A stretch of 64,000 nucleotides of DNA from Paenibacillus periandrae (GCF_022458865.1 NZ_JAJNMU010000007.1:62001-126000), one strand, 5' to 3'; positions 8,717-18,811 are shown, counted from the stretch's first letter. A program made the numbers and translations. The notes: generated from the sequence alone by a model not told the origin.

Positions 8717-10228
8717 TCATAATTTTTTTCCGATCTGGGGGGAATTTTTTTTCTGTTTGCCATACTCGCTCGGTGTTATACCGTAGGTCTTCTTAAACAA
8801 TTGACTAAAATACTTGGGATCGTCATAACCTGCGCGATGACTCACTTCTGCCAGGCTCAGCGTTCCAATACCCAGCAGAGCCATGGCTCGTTCCATGCGA
8901 ATCTCCAACAAATAGTCGGAGAAATTGATACCAAGTACCGTTTTGAACATTCTGGACAAATAGCCTACACTTACATGATGCTCTTTGGCAAATTGCTGCA
9001 GGGAATCAGGTGCTTCAAAGTCATGTTTGATTTGATGCATCAGCATCTGCACAAGCTCTCTCGCATCCAAGTTGTTCGTTCCCAGTTTGTTCACATACAC
9101 AAATAGCTGTTGCTGAAGCCATTCACCCAACTCCTCGTATGAGGACATTTTTTTGATGGACACTGCAATCTCGTCAATCTCTACAATTTTCTTGCTCAGA
9201 GACTTGGTCAAATTATATTGCAAGGCTGTGAGCATATCCGTAATGAAGATAATCAATTCCTTTACGGTTAACTGTAGGATCTTCAACTCACCCATAATTT
9301 TATCGATTTCAGGACGGACTTTTTGCAGTTCTCTCTTGGATAAGTAGATTTCCAACACTCTTACTTTTTCCCAGGTTCGCGAGAGATCGGGATTGGTATT
9401 CTTGGAATAACCGTCCGTAATCGTACTGGAATCCAGTTTCATTTGACGTTCAATTCTCTGTAGTCCCAACGCATAGGCAGAATGAAAAGTCTCGCCGCTT
9501 TCCTTTATGAAATAAGTCGTATGAACGGCGCAGCGCTGGCACAGAATGGCCTCATGAATTTTTCTCGCCCAGCCACCAAGTTGATGGACGATAGCATCTT
9601 TAGACTGGCACGGTACAATCACACATTGCCTTTTGGAATCGGGGTACACGATGCAGGTTTCGGAAGGAAGCCCCTTTATATCATCGACTTGTATTTGCAA
9701 GGTAGGATCCCATACGTCCAAGTTACCTTCATTCCCCAAAAAAGACATCACAATGCCGCAGGACTCGCCCACCAAATATTCCGACATGTCATTTCCTTGT
9801 CCAAGCAGTTCTCTGATAAGTGTCCAATCGCTCAGCTTCCGCTTCTTTACCCTTTCTTCTTGAAGCTCAAAGAGGACTTTATCCACTGCATGATGAAGAG
9901 CTTTTTCTTTGAGCGGTTTCAGCAAATACTCCTTTACGCCTAACTGCATTCCTTTGCGAGCGAAGGAGAAATCGTCATAGCCGCTTATGATGATTGCCTC
10001 CATATCAGGGAAATTTTTCTTTAAGGCTCCGATTAGCTCCAGCCCGTCCATTTGGGGCATTCGAATATCGGTAATGAGAACATCCGGCCGAACTTTTTGG
10101 CACAGTTCCAAAATCATAAAGGCATTTTGAGCCGTATAAACGGAATGCCTGGTCTTGTATGCCTGAAGCAGGTATTCGATTTCTTCCAAGGCCATTACTT
10201 CATCTTCCGCAACTAAAATATTCATCAC
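8717..10228 (-). CDS. Response regulator with AraC output domain, YesN type (module 1)
   Basis: 503 residues: an N-terminal receiver with acidic pocket (AEDE) and phospho-acceptor Asp54 in LITDIRMPQMDG, a long linker, and a C-terminal AraC-type DNA-binding domain (about 390-495, ending GITPSEYGKQ). It pairs with the kinase immediately upstream: that gene's stop overlaps the start (GTG at 10228, alternative ATG at 10225), indicating translational coupling. Such pairs respond to extracellular sugars and activate the adjacent importer. The importer genes follow 66 bases downstream in the same direction, so it may autoregulate its own operon. Confidence 0.94.
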   Translation of the reverse strand: MMNILVAEDEVMALEEIEYLLQAYKTRHSVYTAQNAFMILELCQKVRPDVLITDIRMPQMDGLELIGALKKNFPDMEAIIISGYDDFSFARKGMQLGVKEYLLKPLKEKALHHAVDKVLFELQEERVKKRKLSDWTLIRELLGQGNDMSEYLVGESCGIVMSFLGNEGNLDVWDPTLQIQVDDIKGLPSETCIVYPDSKRQCVIVPCQSKDAIVHQLGGWARKIHEAILCQRCAVHTTYFIKESGETFHSAYALGLQRIERQMKLDSSTITDGYSKNTNPDLSRTWEKVRVLEIYLSKRELQKVRPEIDKIMGELKILQLTVKELIIFITDMLTALQYNLTKSLSKKIVEIDEIAVSIKKMSSYEELGEWLQQQLFVYVNKLGTNNLDARELVQMLMHQIKHDFEAPDSLQQFAKEHHVSVGYLSRMFKTVLGINFSDYLLEIRMERAMALLGIGTLSLAEVSHRAGYDDPKYFSQLFKKTYGITPSEYGKQKKNSPQIGKKL

Positions 10229-12072
10229 TCTGCCTGATCCTCCCCGTTAAATATTGATGCCGAAAAAGGGACCGTTAAATCAACCCGTGTCCCGATGCCC
10301 GGGTCGCTTTGGATGCGAAGTCCGAACGTATTCCCAAATAGCAGCTGCAGCCTCTTTTGTACATTAATTAGGCCGATGCCGATTTTGCCGCCTTCGTTAT
10401 CAGGTGCATCCAAATGATCATTTCCGTTATCAGCGAGATGACGCCTAATCCGATCCAATCGATCTTTCGTAATGCCCGGCCCGGTATCTGTAACTGAAAT
10501 GACAACCGTTTTTATGTTTTGTTGATCGTTTTCGCTCCAAATTGTCCCTTGTTGAGCCGTAACTTCAACCGTACATCTGTCCAAACATTGTTCAACCCCG
10601 TAAATCACCGCATTCTCTACTAGAGGTTGGATGGAAAGCCGGACAACCTGAGAATGCATCATCGACTCGGGAACGTCACAACGGTACTCCAATTTATTAG
10701 GAAAACGCAGCTCCTGAATGCGCATATAATTTCGGATATGCTCCAACTCTTCGCTCAATGTCACCGTTCTTTTCCAATTTTGCAGACAATACCGAAACAA
10801 GTCGGCCAAGGATTCGGCCATCAACGCCACATCCGGGATATCTCGTTTACGACAAAGCGCTTTCATTAGATTTAGAGTGTTAAACAGCATATGAGGGTTT
10901 ATTTGGGCCTGTAGCGCTTGAAGCTGCGAATCCTTTTCCCGAAGCTCTGCCTGATACACTCGATGGATCAGATCATCCACGCTTTCCAGCATCATGTTGA
11001 AAATGCGGGAAAGTTGTCCAATTTCATCTCGATTGCCTCTATCATATAAGCGTACTTTAAAATCCCCCATCTCAACCCGTTTCATCGTTACCATGACTCT
11101 GGATAACGGTCGCACAATTCTTGAGGCAAGATAATAAGAAAATATCACGATTAGGATCAGGAAGGAAATACCCAGCCAAATCAGAAGGTTTCTTATTTTT
11201 ATCGATTCCTTGACGGATTCTGCATAGGGCAAAATGGATACCGTCTTCCAATGCGTGTTGGACGATTCGATGGTAGAAAATAAATTCCGCTCTCCGCCCC
11301 AAACCAATAGACCTGATTTTTCATTAAAGCTCTGAAACACATCGATCTCCAGCTTCTTTCCTGTGAGCCGATTTTGACTATCAAACATCACATTCTGGTC
11401 TTGAAGAACCATGTACCTTGGTGTCATCTGTTGATCTAACTGTGAATTATCTCCCGTGATGGCTTGAAAAAGCTCAGTCTGCAAATCGATTTTCATAAAT
11501 GCCAGACGTTTCCCGGTCTCCACATCATTGATAGGGCGAACTAATGAAAAAACAATCTTTGGGTTCAGAATCGATGTTGTTTCCTGTCCCGTCGGCACGT
11601 ATAGCAGAACAGGAGCGCTAGTGCTTGACATCATATCGTACCATGGCTCTTCTTTGACAGAGAAATCGGACCTGAGACCATCGCCGCGCGATAAATTGAA
11701 TACTCGACCGTCTTCGGAGAAGATGTTTACCCTCTGGATATAGGGCCATGGTGAAGATAGCAGCAACATTCGGTAGTTCATTTCATTGTTATCATCCTGT
11801 GGCCCGATTTCCGACGGTTTTCTCAACACTCTTTGTATGATGGGATCACTTAGAATGGATACGGATAATCTTTCGATATTCTGCATGTGGACATCAATGG
11901 TAATATTCATCTGACGGATGGTGGTGTCCATTAGATTATGAGTCCGGTGTTCATAGTCCTTTGCCATTTTGAAGTAAACTAAGGTGCCGATGACGATAAG
12001 GCTAAGACAGAAAATAGCGGATATGGTGGCGGTAATTTTATTTTTCAGACGCCAGTTGGCCCATTTCATCAT
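10225..12072 (-). CDS. Sensor histidine kinase, YesM type (module 1)
   Basis: 615-residue membrane sensor. One membrane helix (about 13-34), a large extracellular Cache-like region (about 40-290), a second helix (about 295-318), a HAMP linker (RIVRPLSRVMVTMKRV), and a kinase core with phospho-acceptor His394 in QINPHMLFNTL. The ATPase part shows an N-box (PLVENAVIYG) and G-boxes (DTGPGI, GIGLINVQKRL). The ATG follows AGGAGGAAG. It is the first gene of the operon ending with the sulfatase at 4030. The extracellular sensor is unlike that of the second kinase at 12292, so the two modules probably detect different ligands. Confidence 0.94.
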   Translation of the reverse strand: MMKWANWRLKNKITATISAIFCLSLIVIGTLVYFKMAKDYEHRTHNLMDTTIRQMNITIDVHMQNIERLSVSILSDPIIQRVLRKPSEIGPQDDNNEMNYRMLLLSSPWPYIQRVNIFSEDGRVFNLSRGDGLRSDFSVKEEPWYDMMSSTSAPVLLYVPTGQETTSILNPKIVFSLVRPINDVETGKRLAFMKIDLQTELFQAITGDNSQLDQQMTPRYMVLQDQNVMFDSQNRLTGKKLEIDVFQSFNEKSGLLVWGGERNLFSTIESSNTHWKTVSILPYAESVKESIKIRNLLIWLGISFLILIVIFSYYLASRIVRPLSRVMVTMKRVEMGDFKVRLYDRGNRDEIGQLSRIFNMMLESVDDLIHRVYQAELREKDSQLQALQAQINPHMLFNTLNLMKALCRKRDIPDVALMAESLADLFRYCLQNWKRTVTLSEELEHIRNYMRIQELRFPNKLEYRCDVPESMMHSQVVRLSIQPLVENAVIYGVEQCLDRCTVEVTAQQGTIWSENDQQNIKTVVISVTDTGPGITKDRLDRIRRHLADNGNDHLDAPDNEGGKIGIGLINVQKRLQLLFGNTFGLRIQSDPGIGTRVDLTVPFSASIFNGEDQAE

Positions 12073-12179
12073 TGCAAGTTCTTCCTCCTGTATTGGATTC
12101 GGTGAAATAAGTAATGATCGAACTCATTAAAAATGTATGATTAAGCATGTTAAGCAAAGTCTGTTTACATGATAACACG

Positions 12180-12259
12180 TTCAGAAAGCATTTTCAGAAT
12201 GAGTCCTGCAGAATACCGTGCAGTTCATCGAAATACTTGAAAAGGGCCTATCCCAAAGG
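12180..12259 (+). pseudogene. Orphan copy of the 3' end of the AraC gene
   Basis: About 80 bases almost identical to 3785-3863, covering the last 20 codons of the AraC gene at 2867, its stop and about 18 bases after it. One extra A (GAATGAG here, GATGAG there) would break the frame, and no upstream part of the gene is present. It is therefore a leftover of a duplication or of a recombination that once joined an AraC gene to this place. It lies between the two sensor-kinase genes, in the direction opposite to both. Confidence 0.85.
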
Positions 12260-12285
12260 TCTAACAAACCTGAGAGATGGCCCTG
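12243..12285 (-). terminator. Probable terminator after the second kinase gene
   Basis: On the minus strand AGGGCC (about 12278-12283) pairs with GGCCCT and is followed by TTTT, with a small inner AGGT/ACCT stem. It overlaps the AraC remnant and lies just after the stop at 12292. The T run is short, so strength is uncertain. Confidence 0.5.
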
Positions 12286-12291
12286 TTCTTT

Positions 12292-14085
12292 CTATTGAGT
12301 TGCGGGAAACACGAGCGACACAGTCGTTCCCTGACCGAGCTCACTCGTTATGTAAATGCCATATTCAACTCCGAAATACAATTTAAAACGCTCATTCACA
12401 TTGTATATACCGATACTCTCATTGCTTCGGTGTGCCCCATCCTGCAAACGTGAGAGCAGCTTGGATTGAATTGCCATAAGCTTGTCCGGATCAATACCTC
12501 GACCGTTATCCCGAATATGAATACGAACGGTTTCAAGGACGTATTCGCCATGGATCCATATTGTCCCCCCCTCCGGCAGCGGATCCAAACCATGACGAAT
12601 GGCATTCTCCACCAGAGGCTGCAAAACAAGGCGGATAATGCTGAGTTCCTTTAACGCTTCCGGTACGTCCATGCAGAATTGTATTCGATCCCCATAACGG
12701 CACTGTTGAATGGTTATATAGTTTTCAAGGTGTTCCATCTCCTCACGGATGGTAGCAAAACCTCCATTTTGTTTCATTGCATACTTAAACATGTCCCCCA
12801 AAGCGACCACCATCCTGCTGATATCCTCATTATCGGATAACATCGCCATGGCATTGATTGTGCCTAACGTGTTGTATAAAAAGTGGGGATTGATTTGGGA
12901 CTGCAAAGCCATAATATGAGCTTCCTTCTCCTGGATCTCCGACTGATATACGGAATGAATAAGCTCTCTGATCCTTGACACCATTAGGTTAAAGCTTACG
13001 GTCAGTTGGCTAACTTCATCATGGCCCGTCACCTGGATATTGCTATGAAAATTATTTTTTTCAATGTTCTTCATCGAGTTCTTCAGACGCTTAAGGGGAG
13101 TTACAATTCTTTTAGCAAATATAAAAGAGATGAGAACCGCCATAATACAAGCGAAGACACCTATCAATAATATGAAGCCACTCAGCTTTTTTGCGTCGGA
13201 CGAAAGAACTTCTGCACTGGTGAGTGTAATGTAATTCCAGCCGGTGCTCGTTGATGTGAAAATGTTAACAAGGTAACTATGGTTTCCTTCCTGCACAATT
13301 GAACTACTGCCGGGTGACAGCCCTGTAATGATCCGGCTCAGCTGCAATTCCGGACTCTCTATTCCACGAGAATATATGATTTCCTTGGATTTATCTATGA
13401 TCATCAGACCTGTGCTGTTATCGAGATTCAGTTCGCTCATAATTGCATGCATATCATACATCTCAATTCCCATGACTAGAACCCCAAGTGAATCATTCTT
13501 TTGTAAATTATAAACCTTGCGCGCGATAGCAAAATTTAGGCTCCCATTCCGCAAATTGGGGTAAATTGTATACGCCCCCAGTTCCTTGGGACCGAGCAGC
13601 ACTTTTGCACCATCTGCTTCGATCGCGTCTTGGTACCAACGTGCCCGATCAGTGGAGAAGCCTTTTTGAATAACAGTGTTTTCCGAATTAAAGAAGACTC
13701 CCTGTTCATCAAGCAGGGTTATGCCGCGAACACCGCCGTTAAATCCTAAAAATCCAATCCAACTATTCAGCTTAATCTTCATGTCGATCTGCCACGAGGC
13801 GTTATCCACCGGATCCTTCGGAATGTTGTTCAGAAGCCTCTGCACATCATCCAAATACACAAAGTAGGAGATTCGGTCAATCTGTGTCACGAGATTATCA
13901 ATCTTTTCGTTCATTAGCTGGAGCATTTTATTGTTATACTTTACCGTTTGATCAGTCACGATGTGTGTCGCTCGTTGATATAGGATGAACGATGTGAGAA
14001 CAAGAGGAATCACAATGACCAGAATATAACTTAGCATCAGCTTGCGCTGCAGACTGTAATTCAACCATTGAACGAGCTTTCTCAT
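12292..14085 (-). CDS. Sensor histidine kinase, YesM type (module 2)
   Basis: 597-residue membrane kinase with helices at about 14-36 and 302-324, a Cache-like extracellular domain, a HAMP linker (RIVTPLKRLKNSM), a phospho-acceptor His in QINPHFLYNTLG (residue 401), and ATPase motifs PLVENAIRHG and DNGRGI. The frame is open upstream into the regulator gene, but the ATG at 14085 has AAGGAGGA 5-6 bases before it and lies just after the regulator's stop at 14111, so it is the clear start. Order here is regulator then kinase, the reverse of module 1. Confidence 0.94.
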   Translation of the reverse strand: MRKLVQWLNYSLQRKLMLSYILVIVIPLVLTSFILYQRATHIVTDQTVKYNNKMLQLMNEKIDNLVTQIDRISYFVYLDDVQRLLNNIPKDPVDNASWQIDMKIKLNSWIGFLGFNGGVRGITLLDEQGVFFNSENTVIQKGFSTDRARWYQDAIEADGAKVLLGPKELGAYTIYPNLRNGSLNFAIARKVYNLQKNDSLGVLVMGIEMYDMHAIMSELNLDNSTGLMIIDKSKEIIYSRGIESPELQLSRIITGLSPGSSSIVQEGNHSYLVNIFTSTSTGWNYITLTSAEVLSSDAKKLSGFILLIGVFACIMAVLISFIFAKRIVTPLKRLKNSMKNIEKNNFHSNIQVTGHDEVSQLTVSFNLMVSRIRELIHSVYQSEIQEKEAHIMALQSQINPHFLYNTLGTINAMAMLSDNEDISRMVVALGDMFKYAMKQNGGFATIREEMEHLENYITIQQCRYGDRIQFCMDVPEALKELSIIRLVLQPLVENAIRHGLDPLPEGGTIWIHGEYVLETVRIHIRDNGRGIDPDKLMAIQSKLLSRLQDGAHRSNESIGIYNVNERFKLYFGVEYGIYITSELGQGTTVSLVFPATQ

Positions 14086-14110
14086 TGTTGTCCTCCTTGG
14101 TGCAGGCTCG

Positions 14111-15700
14111 TTATTCATCGAATTCCTCTTCTGCGACATTCGTCGTTGAATTTGATACCAGTTGCTTGAATTCGGATGGGCGAAATCCCGTTTTCTTATG
14201 AAACAAAGTGGAGAAATAACGAGTATTTCCATAGCCGACAAGCTCGGCTACTTTGTTGATGCTGAGCCAAGGGTTCTCTTGCATGAGCGCCTGGGCTTTT
14301 TTAATTCTAAGAGAGACGACATAATCTGTATAATTAGTTCCGGTTTCCTTTTTAAACATTTCCGACAAGTAATTAGGATTTAAGCTCACGTGTGAGGCAA
14401 GCATCTCGAGAGAAATATCTTTTGTATAGTGGCTTTGGATAAACTCTAAAGCGGCTGAGATGGCTTTAAGCCCTTTGTTTTCTTTGGCGGACGATATTTT
14501 ACCGGTGATGGTGATTAGAATTGAAATTAAATAGTCGGTTAATGAATCGATGCCCTCCAAATATTCCAAATCCCTTTCTTCATAGAATTTTTCCTGGATC
14601 CCGTAGCGGAGTGCCAGCTCCACAGTTGCGTCAAGCAACCGTGATACGAGCTTCGCTACAGTGTCATAACAAATGGGTCCTAGATGGACGACGCTGCTGA
14701 GAACGACCTGTACTCCCAGCCGAATCCCCTTAATATCAGAAAGCTCCACAGCCATGCATGTCGATTTAATGTGATCTTCCGGAACAACGAATTGACCAGA
14801 AGGTACCGTTAGCGGAGTAATAATTTTATCGCCACCGATAATGAGCTTTTCCCGATAGGCTTTCAAAGCTTCATTATAGGATTGTTTTATTTGTGAAACA
14901 TGACTGTGAATATTTCCAGCCCCGATCGTTACCGTGTACGCTTTGCCCCTAATTTCTGACAGTATGCGTTTTGCCACTGCAAGATGGATTGGTTCCCGGT
15001 CACTTTGCAGACCAAGAATGACAACAATCCGGTTCTCTTCCCTCTCAAATACAATACCTTCATCACATTTCATTAATATCGCTTCGATGATAGCGAGAGT
15101 TCCTTTAATATCTTGCTTAATATTTTCTCGATTTACGTTTCTTTTTAAATAGTTGTCAAACCCTAACACAAGTACAGCATAATAGGGGGAATAGGCGATA
15201 TCCTGATGAGATGTACTGTTATCCCGTCCCGACAAATAATCGAACATAATTCGTTCTTTTATCAGCGGAATGCCGACGTTCAATTGCTTTTTCACCTGTT
15301 CCAGATTAGTCCGCATTTCCCGTTCCATATGAATAACCCGGCATGCTTTGGCCAAGGTTTCGTTTACTTCCTCACGTTTGATCGGTTTAAGTAAATAAGC
15401 AAAGGCCCCGAAAGAAATTGCTTTCTGTGCATACTCAAAATTATTATAGCCACTGATGATAATAAATTTCGGTTTAAATCCCTCCGCCGCCCAATGTTCC
15501 ATTAGCTGCAAACCGTTAAAACCAGGCATATGGATATCTATGAGGATGATATCAGGATTAAGGCAACGTACCCGTTCAAGCGCCTTATTTCCATCAGAAG
15601 CTTCGGCGACTAATTCCAGGTCAAGACGCTCCCATTCGATGCACTTCACAATGCTTTTCCTGATCCACTGCTCATCTTCCGCAATGATGACTTTTAGCAA
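14111..15700 (-). CDS. Response regulator with AraC output domain, YesN type (module 2)
   Basis: 529 residues: receiver domain with phospho-acceptor Asp55 in IILIDIHMPGFNG, a central region of about 250 residues, and a C-terminal AraC helix-turn-helix pair (about 405-510, ending GFRPSEFKQL). The start is TTG at 15700 with a G-rich Shine-Dalgarno 8 bases upstream. The kinase gene follows 25 bases downstream. A strong terminator-like hairpin at 15766-15800 separates this pair from the upstream sulfatase, so the pair probably has its own promoter in the AT-rich stretch 15701-15760. It is the likely activator of the importer operon starting at 20585. Confidence 0.94.
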   Translation of the reverse strand: MLKVIIAEDEQWIRKSIVKCIEWERLDLELVAEASDGNKALERVRCLNPDIILIDIHMPGFNGLQLMEHWAAEGFKPKFIIISGYNNFEYAQKAISFGAFAYLLKPIKREEVNETLAKACRVIHMEREMRTNLEQVKKQLNVGIPLIKERIMFDYLSGRDNSTSHQDIAYSPYYAVLVLGFDNYLKRNVNRENIKQDIKGTLAIIEAILMKCDEGIVFEREENRIVVILGLQSDREPIHLAVAKRILSEIRGKAYTVTIGAGNIHSHVSQIKQSYNEALKAYREKLIIGGDKIITPLTVPSGQFVVPEDHIKSTCMAVELSDIKGIRLGVQVVLSSVVHLGPICYDTVAKLVSRLLDATVELALRYGIQEKFYEERDLEYLEGIDSLTDYLISILITITGKISSAKENKGLKAISAALEFIQSHYTKDISLEMLASHVSLNPNYLSEMFKKETGTNYTDYVVSLRIKKAQALMQENPWLSINKVAELVGYGNTRYFSTLFHKKTGFRPSEFKQLVSNSTTNVAEEEFDE

Positions 15701-15761
15701 AGCGCAGGCCCCCTACATCTCTTTTAATAAAATTATATCAAATTCCCACAAAGGCAGGATA

Positions 15762-15800
15762 TAAAAGTCGCCATACGAACGTACCGTTCGTATGGCGACT
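15762..15800 (-). terminator. Strong hairpin terminator after the second sulfatase
   Basis: A perfect 16-bp inverted repeat (AGTCGCCATACGAACG, 15766-15781, with its complement at 15785-15800) has a 3-base loop. On the minus strand it is followed by TTTTATA. It lies 58 bases after the sulfatase stop and should separate the importer-sulfatase operon from the regulator-kinase pair. Confidence 0.8.
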
Positions 15801-15858
15801 CAGCATTTACATTGTATAAAGGCCTCTGCCTGTTGCAGGCTGACAGCTGATCACGGAT

Positions 15859-17277
15859 TTATCCTTGTTCTGCCGCATTCGGAGCTTTAACAAGACCCGG
15901 CCAAATATTTAAAAAATGCGCTTGACTTTCATCCCATTTATCCTTAAGTCCCGTTTGTTCAGCCAAATCATCCCACGGCACAAGCCCATCATGCTTGGTT
16001 ATATACTCGTCTAATTTTCGGTTCAATTCCTCTTTACTATTTTGTATTTCGGGATGGCTAACTAAATTTTTCATTTGATACGGATCCTCTATATTGTCGT
16101 AAAGCATCCAATCTTCATTATGCACAGTTTTCGCATACGTGTAACGTTCGGTTCGAATTCCTCTCCACTGTGGTGTTCCCCTCACTACTGATATGTGACA
16201 AGCCGTAAGATCATGGATATAACAGGATTCTTTTCCTTGTGCTTCTTGGTTAGTAAAAAGATTATGCAGGTCTTCTCCATCCACATTATTGGTGAAATGA
16301 AGTCCCATAAGTCCAAGCACGCTGACCGGTAAATCTACCAAACCAATTAATTCATTTCGTTTTAATGTAATTGTGCGCCCTTGCCAAAAGACTAGCAGCG
16401 GCACCTTGATAGATTCTTCATAAGGCAGCTGCTTATTATACTGGCCTTGACTACCTAACATATCGCCATGATCGCTTGTGTACACGATGATTGTATTCTC
16501 AAGTTGTCCGGTTTGCTCCAATTGTTTGATTATTCGTCCAAATTGCTTATCCAACGCGGTTATATGGGCATAGTATCCCTTAATGTCTCTTATAATATCC
16601 TCTCTATTTGCACCTTCTTTTTTTAATGATAAGGCTCTTTCGCCTACATTATCCCTTAATTGAATGTCAATATCTTTATATAAATCAACGTATTCTTGAG
16701 GAACAAGAGCGTAAGGATCGTGAGGCGGGCCCCACGAAAGTACTAATCCCCATGGTTGACCGCTATTTCTTTGGATAAAATCCAAAGCGAGATTCGTTTG
16801 TTCGATAGGCTCGTAACCTTCAATCGGATGACGCACGTTCTCCTCATCATCATAGTAAGAATGCAAATAATCATGTGTACAGTTTGCTACCTTCCACTCC
16901 TTAAAACCGAATCTCCGCTTTCCTGAAGGAATAGATTGATCTCGCGGCACTCCGGCTAAATGCCACTTTCCTATGTAACCCGTGTGGTAACCACTATCAG
17001 CTAACACGTGACCAACGGTTTCAACATCATCAGATAATGGTAAATCGTTCCCTGCCGCTCCATGTTTTAATGGATGTAAACCTGAGAGCATCGATCCACG
17101 TGAAGGTACACATAACGGACTGTTAGCGATGCAATTCTCCAGCTGCACTGACTTTTTAGAGAATGCATCCAAATGGGGAGAGATAACCTGGGTATTTCCA
17201 TAACAGTTTAAATCACACCATCTGTGCTGATCGGAAAAAACAAACAACAAATTAGGACGTTCTAAATTATTTGGCAT
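15859..17277 (-). CDS. Sulfatase, type I formylglycine-dependent (module 2)
   Basis: 472-residue sulfate-ester hydrolase with N-terminal metal motif NLLFVFSDQHRW and signature SPLCVPSRGSM, where Cys56 of CxPxR would be converted to formylglycine. HGDMLGSQGQYNKQ carries further active-site residues. There is no signal peptide, so it is predicted to act in the cytoplasm on imported sugars. The ATG at 17277 has a G-rich Shine-Dalgarno. It lies 24 bases after the binding-protein gene and is the last gene of that operon. It is only distantly similar to the sulfatase at 4030, so they probably remove sulfates from different positions or sugars. The ligand remains unknown. Confidence 0.93.
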   Translation of the reverse strand: MPNNLERPNLLFVFSDQHRWCDLNCYGNTQVISPHLDAFSKKSVQLENCIANSPLCVPSRGSMLSGLHPLKHGAAGNDLPLSDDVETVGHVLADSGYHTGYIGKWHLAGVPRDQSIPSGKRRFGFKEWKVANCTHDYLHSYYDDEENVRHPIEGYEPIEQTNLALDFIQRNSGQPWGLVLSWGPPHDPYALVPQEYVDLYKDIDIQLRDNVGERALSLKKEGANREDIIRDIKGYYAHITALDKQFGRIIKQLEQTGQLENTIIVYTSDHGDMLGSQGQYNKQLPYEESIKVPLLVFWQGRTITLKRNELIGLVDLPVSVLGLMGLHFTNNVDGEDLHNLFTNQEAQGKESCYIHDLTACHISVVRGTPQWRGIRTERYTYAKTVHNEDWMLYDNIEDPYQMKNLVSHPEIQNSKEELNRKLDEYITKHDGLVPWDDLAEQTGLKDKWDESQAHFLNIWPGLVKAPNAAEQG

Positions 17278-17301
17278 GAAAAATGACCCCGTCTCCTAAG
17301 A

Positions 17302-18774
17302 TTATTTCTTTAAACCCCAACCGTTCTGTTCCGTCCAACCGTTCTGCTTGCTGAGTTGCTCCACACTCGACTTCAAGTCTTTGTTCAATATCGTATTAAA
17401 CTCCTTCGTAGTGGTCTTACCCTCGAGGAATAACTGTCCTACCATCGTATCATCCTGGTACAGTTTTTGATTCGTTTGCGGCGCAAGCAGTCTCAAGCTT
17501 GAAGTGTTTCCTTCGATATACATTCCTTTCAGGGCTTCGGGAAGAACGGCGTCCTTGGTCGCAGGTGTCCACCAAAGACCTTCAGCAAACAGTGCGGCAC
17601 CCTTTTCTGAGGCCAAGAACTGCAGGAAGTTTACCGCGGCATCGAGCTTCTCTCCTTTTACCGCACTCGGAATGGAGAAATTGTTTATTGGAGATCCACC
17701 CATTTCATACAGCTTTTCGACTGCATTCGGAGAATCCTGCTTGGTTAAATAAGGGAAGGAGAAGAAACCGATATCGAATTTGCGGTCAGGATTGTCTATA
17801 AATGTTTTCAAATTGTTTCCGGTTTGCATCATCATGGCACCCTCCTGCTTGATGAACAAATCTGTCGCTGTTGCGGTATCAATTCCGTTATAACCCGGAT
17901 ACCAGTATTTGGAGAACGTTTTAATCAGTTCCGCACTGTCTGTCCAAGGTGATTTCTCCAGGTCGATAATCCCTTTCTGCGTACCGGCTACAATTTCATT
18001 TAGCTCCACGAGGCCGTTTTTGTCCAAATCCAGCTGTGGTATAATCGGAGCAATCATTTGATCCATAAACATCCGATGCTGCCAGTTGAACACATTGTCC
18101 ACCGGGGATTTGTTGGGGGCAATAAACGGTACAACACCCGCGGACTTGAGCTTCTCGGATGCGGCAAGAAGTTCACCGAACGTCTTTGGATTACTTGTTA
18201 TTCCCGCCTTTGCAAACAAATTTTTATTATAAAATACTTTCACCGCCACGGTAGAAAGGGGTGCTGACGGTACAGTACCATTCGTATTATCCATGTTCTG
18301 ATTGATCAATCCGGTTGAGTAGCTGTCCCACCAGGTGCGCTGTTTGGAATCATATGGATTCTGCTTTTCGAGATAAGGTTTAAGGTCCACAACCAGACCT
18401 TTACGGTAGTTTTCCATAGCCGGAACATGCCAGGTCCACACCACGTCGGGGGCAGCACCACCCAGAAGCTGCGAGTTAAGCCAAGTAACCCATTGAGCAT
18501 CATCCGTGTATTCGGTATAAGCCATTTTCACTTGTACCTTTGGATTCACCTTCATATACTCGCTGATGACCTTGTTGTATACACCCTCATCCGCTTCTTT
18601 CTTCGGTTTTTGTACGCCCCAGGATATAGTTACTGTTGCATTTGTGTTTTTAGTGCTCCCGGCCTTGGATTCGTTTGGATCCTGAATCGTGCATGCCGAT
18701 ACCGTAAACGCCATGACCAGTGAGACTACAACCGCCAACATCCTCGATCCTACCCGATTACCTTTGTTATTCAT
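17302..18774 (-). CDS. Sugar ABC transporter substrate-binding lipoprotein (module 2)
   Basis: 490-residue family-1 solute-binding protein. The signal region ends in a lipobox-like TVSAC (Cys28), so it is predicted to be anchored outside the membrane. The body has typical features such as YMKVNPKVQVKMAYTEYT near the N-terminus and LLGGAAPDVVWTWHVPA. It lies 37 bases after the MalG-type permease gene and before the sulfatase. It is clearly divergent from the module 1 receptor, which fits a different ligand. Family certain, ligand unknown. Confidence 0.94.
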   Translation of the reverse strand: MNNKGNRVGSRMLAVVVSLVMAFTVSACTIQDPNESKAGSTKNTNATVTISWGVQKPKKEADEGVYNKVISEYMKVNPKVQVKMAYTEYTDDAQWVTWLNSQLLGGAAPDVVWTWHVPAMENYRKGLVVDLKPYLEKQNPYDSKQRTWWDSYSTGLINQNMDNTNGTVPSAPLSTVAVKVFYNKNLFAKAGITSNPKTFGELLAASEKLKSAGVVPFIAPNKSPVDNVFNWQHRMFMDQMIAPIIPQLDLDKNGLVELNEIVAGTQKGIIDLEKSPWTDSAELIKTFSKYWYPGYNGIDTATATDLFIKQEGAMMMQTGNNLKTFIDNPDRKFDIGFFSFPYLTKQDSPNAVEKLYEMGGSPINNFSIPSAVKGEKLDAAVNFLQFLASEKGAALFAEGLWWTPATKDAVLPEALKGMYIEGNTSSLRLLAPQTNQKLYQDDTMVGQLFLEGKTTTKEFNTILNKDLKSSVEQLSKQNGWTEQNGWGLKK

Positions 18775-18811
18775 TGTTAACGCTCCCTTTTCTCATAAAG
18801 TAATGGTGATC

